In this document: positions 14,423 to 19,392 of the stretch, piece by piece
Layout of the letters: the number at the start of each line of letters is the position of its first letter
Position numbering within the stretch: position 1 is the stretch's first letter
NCBI GenBank assembly: GCA_900551005.1
Contig: URUL01000030.1
Span: 1 to 19,392, forward strand
DNA: 19,392 bases
Origin: an uncultured Ruminococcus sp.
Lineage (GTDB): Bacteria; Bacillota; Clostridia; Oscillospirales; CAG-272
Reading direction: 5' to 3'
Notes under the pieces: model-generated
What the model saw: only the letters and a program-made list of their open reading frames with translations
Database searches by the model: none
Told to the model about the DNA's origin: nothing
Translations under genes and position numbers: made by a program

Positions 14423-15367
14423 TTAATTGTGAACTTTTTTCTTGCTGACAGCGAGATTGATCAGAGTGACAACAAGAATGATCGCAAAAAGAATGAGTGC
14501 GGCTGCGCTGGCACGTCCCTGCTTATTGTCGGCAAGCGACTTATAAATGAAGCCGACCATGGTATTGAGTCTGCCGGGATCGTGTACGGGACCGAGATTT
14601 TCGCCGAATATACCGACTATACTCGTATATTCCTTGAAACCGCCGATAAATCCCGTGATGACGACATAGGCTATCATGGGAGAAAGGAGCGGTACGGTGA
14701 TTCTCGTGAAGATTCTTCTTCTCGATGTACCGTCAACACGCGCGGCATCATAATACTGCTTATTCACGCTTTGAAGTCCGCCGAGAAGAATAAGAATCTT
14801 GAACGGTAGCGCATTCCATACAATATATGTCGTCATGACGGTTATATTTGCCCAGTATGAAGAGCCGCTGTTGATCCAGTTGACGGCAGTACCGCCGAAG
14901 AATTCTATAATATTATTGATTATGCCCGCCGTAACTATAATATCATTGCCGCTTGTTCCGAGATTTCCCACGATATTGAACATGGCGGCAAAAACCATTC
15001 CTATAGCTATGGAGTTGGTCACATAAGGAAGGAAAAATATTGTTTGCAGAGCCTTTTGAAATACTTTTATGGAATTAAGGCAAACGGCTATGATCAAAGC
15101 CAGAAAAGACGATATCGGAACCGTCAATATGCATATGAGAACCGTATTTTTCAGGCAGTCCAGAAATCCTTTGTATTTGATAACCTTTGTGAAATTTCCA
15201 AAACCGAACTTAAAAGTGGCACCGCCGACGGCACTGAGTCCGCTGTAGCCCTCGAGAAAAGCCATACGCACGGTATTGACGATCGGCCAAACGGTAAATA
15301 CAAGCAAAAGGACTATCGCCGGAGAGAGATACAGCCAAGCCTTCCATTGCTGTTTACTTTCAACCAT
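14423..15367 (-). CDS. CUT1-type ABC importer permease (UgpA/MalF-like)
   Basis: This 314-residue protein starts at ATG 15367, two bases after the stop of the ATPase gene, with GAGG about 10 bases before it. An N-terminal helix (WLYLSPAIVLLLVFTVWPIV) leads into the MalF-type fold with a periplasm-facing loop (AVGGATFKFGFGNFTKVI) and the helix region QTIFFLPYVTNSIAIGMVF. The EAA loop is at about 205-230 (YYDAARVDGTSRRRIFTRIT then VPLLSP). An extra extracytoplasmic stretch between about 131 and 172 (NIVGNLGTSGND...GGTAVNWINSGSSYW) is longer than in minimal family members. It forms the translocation channel with the next permease. Confidence 0.94.
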   Translation of the reverse strand: MVESKQQWKAWLYLSPAIVLLLVFTVWPIVNTVRMAFLEGYSGLSAVGGATFKFGFGNFTKVIKYKGFLDCLKNTVLICILTVPISSFLALIIAVCLNSIKVFQKALQTIFFLPYVTNSIAIGMVFAAMFNIVGNLGTSGNDIIVTAGIINNIIEFFGGTAVNWINSGSSYWANITVMTTYIVWNALPFKILILLGGLQSVNKQYYDAARVDGTSRRRIFTRITVPLLSPMIAYVVITGFIGGFKEYTSIVGIFGENLGPVHDPGRLNTMVGFIYKSLADNKQGRASAAALILFAIILVVTLINLAVSKKKVHN

Positions 15368-15369
15368 GA

Positions 15370-16473
15370 TTATTTTACCTCAAAATAAATTCTTTCTTCG
15401 GTTTGCCTATCGAAAATAAATGTTTTCTTCGGTTTGAGATTGTAGCGGACCGTCTCCGCTGTAGGATCGACCTTGCAATCCGAATTGACTATCGAACGTA
15501 TGACGGGGTTGCATGAGGCGGCATTGGTGGAAACGATGCTTACATCGCGTCCCATGACCTCAATGCTGGAAAGCTTGCAGGAAAGCGCGCCGTCGCTTGC
15601 GGGAATAAAGCCCTCGGGACGGATGGCAACATACACTTCCCTGTCCTCAAGCTCAGGTACGTCAATAACGGCATCCTCGCCTATGTAGAGCTTTCCGCCG
15701 GACACCTTGCCCTCGAGAACATTGATCGGAGGCGTTCCGAGGAACTTCGCCACGAAAAGGTTGACGGGATTGTCGTATACCTCCTGCGGAGCGCCGACCT
15801 GCTGAACGACGCCGAGCTTCATGACCACTATCATATCCGAAATACTCATGGCCTCTTCTTGGTCGTGCGTTACAAATACCGTGGTGATCTTCGTCTCGCG
15901 CTGAATGCGGCGTATTTCTTCTCTTGTCTGGAGGCGCAGACGGGCATCCAGGTTGGAGAGCGGCTCATCAAGCAGGAGCACTCTCGGCATTTTAACGAGT
16001 GCGCGGGCGATGGCAACTCTCTGCTGCTGACCACCCGAAAGCTCGCTCGGCTTGCGATCCATCAGATCGTCGATCTGAACAAGCTTTGCGGCTTCGTATG
16101 CCCGCTCGAGCATGGTATCCTTGTCCAGCTTGTCAGCTCCCTTGAGATTCTGAAGCGGGAAAAGAATGTTCTGCTTTACGGTCATATGCGGATAGAGCGC
16201 ATAGTTCTGGAAAACAAGACCTACTCCTCTGTTTTCGGGAGAAAGGTCTGTGACGTCGTCATCTCCGAAGAAAATTTTACCGCTTGTCGGCTTCTGAAGT
16301 CCGCATATCATATAAAGTGTCGTACTCTTACCGCAGCCGGAAGGTCCGAGAAGACCGACGAGCTTGCCGTCCGGAATGGTAAAATTAAAATCATTCACGG
16401 CGACGACTTTATCTTTCGACTTCTTATTTCGGCTTGGGAAGATTTTTGTCAGATTTTGAAGTTCTACTTTCAT
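15370..16473 (-). CDS. ABC importer ATPase (UgpC/MsmX-like)
   Basis: This 367-residue protein starts at ATG 16473, chosen because GGAAAGGA lies just upstream and the sequence MKVELQNLTKIFP matches the usual family start; the frame is open to 16503. The nucleotide-binding domain has Walker A GPSGCGKST (43-51), the Q-loop FQNYALYPHMTV (Gln89), signature LSGGQQQR (145-152), Walker B VLLLDEP (165-171) with Glu170, the D-loop SNLDA and switch His203 (VTHDQEEAM). The last 130 or so residues are the OB/TOBE regulatory domain (VYVAIRPEGF). It drives the two permeases encoded downstream and leads the operon. MsmX-type ATPases may also serve other CUT1 importers in the cell. Confidence 0.96.
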   Translation of the reverse strand: MKVELQNLTKIFPSRNKKSKDKVVAVNDFNFTIPDGKLVGLLGPSGCGKSTTLYMICGLQKPTSGKIFFGDDDVTDLSPENRGVGLVFQNYALYPHMTVKQNILFPLQNLKGADKLDKDTMLERAYEAAKLVQIDDLMDRKPSELSGGQQQRVAIARALVKMPRVLLLDEPLSNLDARLRLQTREEIRRIQRETKITTVFVTHDQEEAMSISDMIVVMKLGVVQQVGAPQEVYDNPVNLFVAKFLGTPPINVLEGKVSGGKLYIGEDAVIDVPELEDREVYVAIRPEGFIPASDGALSCKLSSIEVMGRDVSIVSTNAASCNPVIRSIVNSDCKVDPTAETVRYNLKPKKTFIFDRQTEERIYFEVK

Positions 16474-16693
16474 ATAAAATCCTTTCCTTTGTTTATTATG
16501 CATTTTTTAATCGCTTACTGAAATTTTAACACCGTATTCACATCGGGAACATAATACGGCTTTTTACATGACGAAAGGACGCACGGTGTGCGCCTTTTCA
16601 TTAAGCATTTATGCCTGCTTCCCCGCCTGCTCCATTTTCCCTCTCCTGTCGTAAACTTATTTGTATTCTTCCATCGGTAAAACGGTGCGCCGC
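16474..16693. other. Leader region of the importer operon with two hairpins
   Basis: This 220-base gap has no gene. CCGTATT (16532-16538) pairs with AATACGG (16553-16559), and on the plus strand this is followed by CTTTTT. AAAGG-A-CGCAC (16574-16584) pairs with GTGCG-CCTTT (16588-16597) with one bulged A, and on the plus strand it is followed by a T and CATT. Both look like plus-facing terminators, although no plus-strand gene precedes them. As minus-strand RNA they would be two leader stems ahead of the ATPase gene. I found no convincing minus-strand -35/-10 pair here, so the operon promoter is unplaced. Confidence 0.5.
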
Positions 16694-17446
16694 TTAATAT
16701 GGCGATTTTGCCACAGAGTCGGCATGTATTTTCTTTTGATATTCTATGAGGTCGTTCTCAGAGTCGAAGAGCTTCTGGCTGCCCGCTTCTATGACGACCG
16801 TATCGGAGATCAGATCGTGAATGAGAGAATTATTTCCCGTGCTGATAATGAGAATAAGCTCAAGCAGCAAGATGAGCGCGAGGATTACGATACCCAAAAT
16901 ACCGATGCTGCCGAAATATATCATTATAAGAATAAGCACGGGGATCATTGTTTCTATCGTGTATTTTCCGAGCACCGCACGGATAAAGAGCGCTACGGTC
17001 TTTAGCTTTGTGCCGTTTGTCATCATGACGCCGATGCCGAAAATCTTTTTCCCGACAGTCTGCCCGTTTTTCAGAAATAACGGGACCACAAATTCGCCTA
17101 TCATAACAGCAGCCAAAATGCTGACCGAGGTGATGACGAGCGTGAGATTGATGACAAGCCCATAGACCTTTATGGCTTCCTCATCCTGTGATATGGCAAG
17201 CTCAGCCTCTTCGTATCTTTTTATCTCTTCTTCTGTGAGAGAATCAAGACTTTTGGTGCGGTCTATATGATATGCTTCTTCGTATTCTGCATATATCTCC
17301 TCAAGCCTGTCATTTGCCTTGTCATAGCCCGTAATAAGCGAAACGAGAGCGGCTATTCCTACGGCAATCGTTAGTATGAGAATAAAATCGAGGAGAGCCG
17401 CGGCGAATCTTTTCCATATACTTGCTTTCTGTATATCGTATATCAT
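16694..17446 (-). CDS. RDD-family membrane protein
   Basis: This 250-residue protein has AGGAG upstream of ATG 17446. RDD hallmarks are Arg13 in SIWKRFAAALLDFILIL with Asp20 in the first membrane helix, NGQTVGKKIFGIGVMMTNG (127-145) after the second helix, and LIHDLISDTVVIE (208-220) at the end of the last helix. Four or five membrane segments are predicted (about 17-38, 97-125, 150-180 and 182-202). An unusual charged, probably coiled loop of about 55 residues (41-95, rich in Glu, Tyr and Lys) lies between the first two helices. RDD proteins are poorly understood; some affect ion or solute transport. It has its own promoter and diverges from the exporter gene, so the two may be functionally linked. 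Co-transcription with the importer operon downstream is possible. Confidence 0.85.
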   Translation of the reverse strand: MIYDIQKASIWKRFAAALLDFILILTIAVGIAALVSLITGYDKANDRLEEIYAEYEEAYHIDRTKSLDSLTEEEIKRYEEAELAISQDEEAIKVYGLVINLTLVITSVSILAAVMIGEFVVPLFLKNGQTVGKKIFGIGVMMTNGTKLKTVALFIRAVLGKYTIETMIPVLILIMIYFGSIGILGIVILALILLLELILIISTGNNSLIHDLISDTVVIEAGSQKLFDSENDLIEYQKKIHADSVAKSPY

Positions 17447-17497
17447 GCCGTACTTCTCCTCTGTTTTTAAATAATCCAGATGATTTCTATTGATTAA

Positions 17498-17526
17498 AAA
17501 ATAACACTTATTCTAATTTTAGTCAA
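17498..17526 (-). promoter_or_regulatory. Sigma-A promoter of the RDD gene
   Basis: On the minus strand TTGACT (17521-17526), a 17-base spacer and TATTTT (17498-17503). The -35 is again extended as TTGACTAAA, as in the two promoters at 1873-1901 and 7219-7247. Confidence 0.72.
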
Positions 17527-17546
17527 CATTTTTAAGCTATCTTTAT

Positions 17547-17572
17547 GATTTTTGGCAAAATAGCCAAAAATC
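17547..17572. repeat. Perfect inverted repeat in the divergent promoter region
   Basis: GATTTTTGGC (17547-17556) and its exact complement (17563-17572) flank a 6-base AAAATA spacer. It lies 20 bases upstream of the RDD -35 box and 130 bases upstream of the exporter promoter. There is no U-tract on either side, so a transcription-factor operator is more likely than a terminator. Confidence 0.55.
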
Positions 17573-17702
17573 CAAGTTATATATACAACATCTGATACAA
17601 CAAACCAACCTGCCGACATCACGGAAGAATATGTAAAGCATCTCACTTTCACTCCCTTTTTTTACCCCTGTAAATTTTCATTTAAAAAATTTTGTTTTCA
17701 TG

Positions 17703-17731
17703 TTGACAAATGCTCTTCGGCATGGTATGAT
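17703..17731 (+). promoter_or_regulatory. Sigma-A promoter of the ABC exporter gene
   Basis: TTGACA (17703-17708), a 17-base spacer and TATGAT (17726-17731) form a near-consensus promoter with a predicted leader of about 40 bases before ATG 17779. Confidence 0.88.
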
Positions 17732-17778
17732 ACAGAAAATTTATTAAAAACGGGAACGAAAAACGAGAGGAAAAGATT

Positions 17779-19392
17779 ATGGATTTTGCTTTACCGTTGG
17801 AAAATAAAAAAATAACAGACAGTTCTTTGGAAATCAAAATAGGTGAAATGCTCGCGGAAAACGAGCGTGAGTTTTTCAAGATCGTCACCGACCTTCTGCC
17901 GAGCGGAAACTACGGTCAGTCGCTCGCGGAGTTTACGAGCGACCGCATAATAGCTGTTAATCGCGAGGACGGAGGTGAGATCTCCGCGATCTGTGTGCCG
18001 TACAGCGAGATAGACAGTCTCACGATAAAGCGCATGTACGGCAATGCTTTTCTGCTCGCCGTAAAAAAGAACGGCGAAAAGACAGAGATAGCGCGCGCTA
18101 CATACGCGGTGACGGCACTTTTCAATTCCGCCGTACTTTTCATGGACAAGATATCCTCGGGAATACCGATCGATGAAGCCATGGAAAGCGTTGTTACCGC
18201 ATACAAAAGCTTCTGTACGGTATGCCCGAAATGCGGAAGAAATCTCGTGCGTCCCGGCGCAGACTGTCTGAACTGTGCATCAAAAGGCAAGCTCGTATCC
18301 AAACTCGTAAAATATGTCAAGCCCGAATTTAAAATCATCTCTCTTTCCGTGATTATGTCGGTGGTCATAACGGCGCTCAGCCTTGTTCCGCCTTATATCA
18401 CGAAAATGCTCGTAGATGATGTTATCCCGAGCAAAAATAAGCAGGCGCTGTATATAATCGTGGCGTTTCTCCTCGGAACGTATATCATTCAGTATCTTTT
18501 CAGCGCCATCCGCGGGACTCTGCTCCGCCGCGCGGGAGACAGCATCGTAGCAAATCTGAGAAACGATGTTTTCGAAAAAGCCCAGCATCTGCCGATGAAA
18601 TTTTATGACAAGACCTCCACCGGCTCCGTCATCAACCGCATCAGCAACGATACGAGCAATCTGCAGGCATTTATCCTCCGTATCACACAGGATGTCATCA
18701 CCCAACTCTTCCTGCTCGTCGGCATCGTTATCATCATGATCACCATGAACTGGAAGCTCTCGCTTCTCTCACTTATTCCCGTACCTTTCGTTGTATATGC
18801 TTCGCGCAAATTCGGCAGGAAGATCCGTCCGTTCTACCGCCGCATCTGGAGAAAGTGGACGGCAGTCTCGTCCGTACTCACGGACTCTATCCCCTGCATA
18901 CGTGTCGTAAAGGCATTCTCCGGCGAGCGGCGCGCCTCAAAACGCCTCGAAAAGCAAAATAAAGAATGGCAAAAGGTCAGCATACGCGCAGGCAAGATGT
19001 CCAGCATATTCTCTGCTTTGATTTCATTCGTCGTGGTCTGCGGCTCACTGATCATCTGGGATGTAGGCGGTCTGCAGGTCATAAACGGAAGCCCCGATAT
19101 CTCACTCGGTCTGCTCGTTTCGTTTATTTCGTATACATCGATGTTCTACGGACCCGTAAACTTCTTCGCGGGGCTCAATGACTCTTATCAGAGCGCTCTC
19201 ACCTCCGCCGAACGAATAATGGATATACTCGACGCCGAGCCGGAGCATGACGACGGCAAAGGCAACATTCCCGACCATATAAACGGCAAGGTCGAATTCC
19301 GCCATGTAAGCTTCTCTTTTGATAAAACAAAAACCGTGCTCTCCGATATAAACCTGCCACTAGCGCCGGGAGAGGCGGTCGGTGTCGTCGGA
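17779..19392 (+). CDS. ABC exporter with N-terminal cytoplasmic domain and zinc ribbon, 3' end cut off
   Basis: The open frame runs from ATG 17779 (AGAGG 8 bases upstream) through the window end, 538 residues so far. Residues 1-140 form a soluble alpha/beta domain (SGNYGQSLAEFTSDRIIAVN, AICVPYSEIDSLTIKRMYGN), PH-like in feel. Residues 146-166 hold a zinc ribbon, CPKC (149-152) and CLNC (163-166), with Cys146 nearby. Residues about 180-470 are a type-1 exporter membrane domain: PPYITKMLVDDVIP, LRRAGDSIVANLRNDVFEKA, LPMKFYDKTSTGSVINRISN, NWKLSLLSLIPVPF, IRVVKAFSGERR. About 510 onward is the start of the ATPase (GKVEFRHVSFSFD), and the window stops inside Walker A (GEAVGVVG). It would work as a dimer to move a lipid, peptide or drug outward; the cargo is unknown. 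The N-terminal extension replaces the peptidase domain seen in bacteriocin exporters. Confidence 0.92.
   Translation, partial: MDFALPLENKKITDSSLEIKIGEMLAENEREFFKIVTDLLPSGNYGQSLAEFTSDRIIAVNREDGGEISAICVPYSEIDSLTIKRMYGNAFLLAVKKNGEKTEIARATYAVTALFNSAVLFMDKISSGIPIDEAMESVVTAYKSFCTVCPKCGRNLVRPGADCLNCASKGKLVSKLVKYVKPEFKIISLSVIMSVVITALSLVPPYITKMLVDDVIPSKNKQALYIIVAFLLGTYIIQYLFSAIRGTLLRRAGDSIVANLRNDVFEKAQHLPMKFYDKTSTGSVINRISNDTSNLQAFILRITQDVITQLFLLVGIVIIMITMNWKLSLLSLIPVPFVVYASRKFGRKIRPFYRRIWRKWTAVSSVLTDSIPCIRVVKAFSGERRASKRLEKQNKEWQKVSIRAGKMSSIFSALISFVVVCGSLIIWDVGGLQVINGSPDISLGLLVSFISYTSMFYGPVNFFAGLNDSYQSALTSAERIMDILDAEPEHDDGKGNIPDHINGKVEFRHVSFSFDKTKTVLSDINLPLAPGEAVGVVG

Overview
The window looks like a piece of a Bacillota genome, most likely a gut- or rumen-type Clostridia. 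The base composition is balanced, Shine-Dalgarno sites are strong (AGGAGG), promoters are typical sigma-A sites, there are four lipobox lipoproteins, and the gene families (CUT1 importers, OadB-like sodium pump, AsnA, repeat-rich surface proteins) fit that group. The genus cannot be read from the sequence. I saw no rRNA, tRNA, CRISPR array, transposase or phage gene.

Left part (1-7260): a solute-binding lipoprotein (343-1674, minus) is followed by a membrane sensor-like gene that runs off the left edge and carries an apparent -1 frameshift. Facing away is a plus-strand cluster: an 825-residue repetitive surface protein (2193-4670), two small uncharacterised proteins (4702-5268 and 5302-5712), a strong terminator, and a broken HEAT-like gene (5768-6567) with one frameshift and one in-frame TGA. 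A 158-residue minus-strand gene (6609-7085) follows. The upstream regions of the solute-binding gene and of this 158-residue gene are related copies of one promoter-plus-hairpin leader module, in the same orientation. The two genes are therefore probably co-regulated.

Middle (7288-9961): asnA (minus) diverges from a plus-strand transcript that starts with a yybP-ykoY type (manganese) riboswitch and its overlapping terminator. This transcript reads into an OadB/GcdB-like sodium-pump beta subunit and a 49-residue OadG-like membrane peptide. No carboxytransferase alpha subunit is present. A perfect 11-bp terminator hairpin closes the unit.

Right-centre (9973-16473, minus): one tight six-gene run holding a CUT1-type ABC importer (ATPase, two permeases, solute-binding lipoprotein), then a thermonuclease-fold lipoprotein whose start codon overlaps the solute-binding stop codon, then a small Ig/OB-fold lipoprotein. 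The likely logic is extracellular nucleic-acid binding and cleavage coupled to import of a product. This is the best candidate here for a poorly described system.

Right end (16694-19392): an RDD-family membrane protein (minus) diverges from an ABC exporter (plus, cut off at Walker A). The exporter has an unusual N-terminal cytoplasmic domain and a four-cysteine zinc ribbon. Each gene has a clear sigma-A promoter in the 332-base gap between them.
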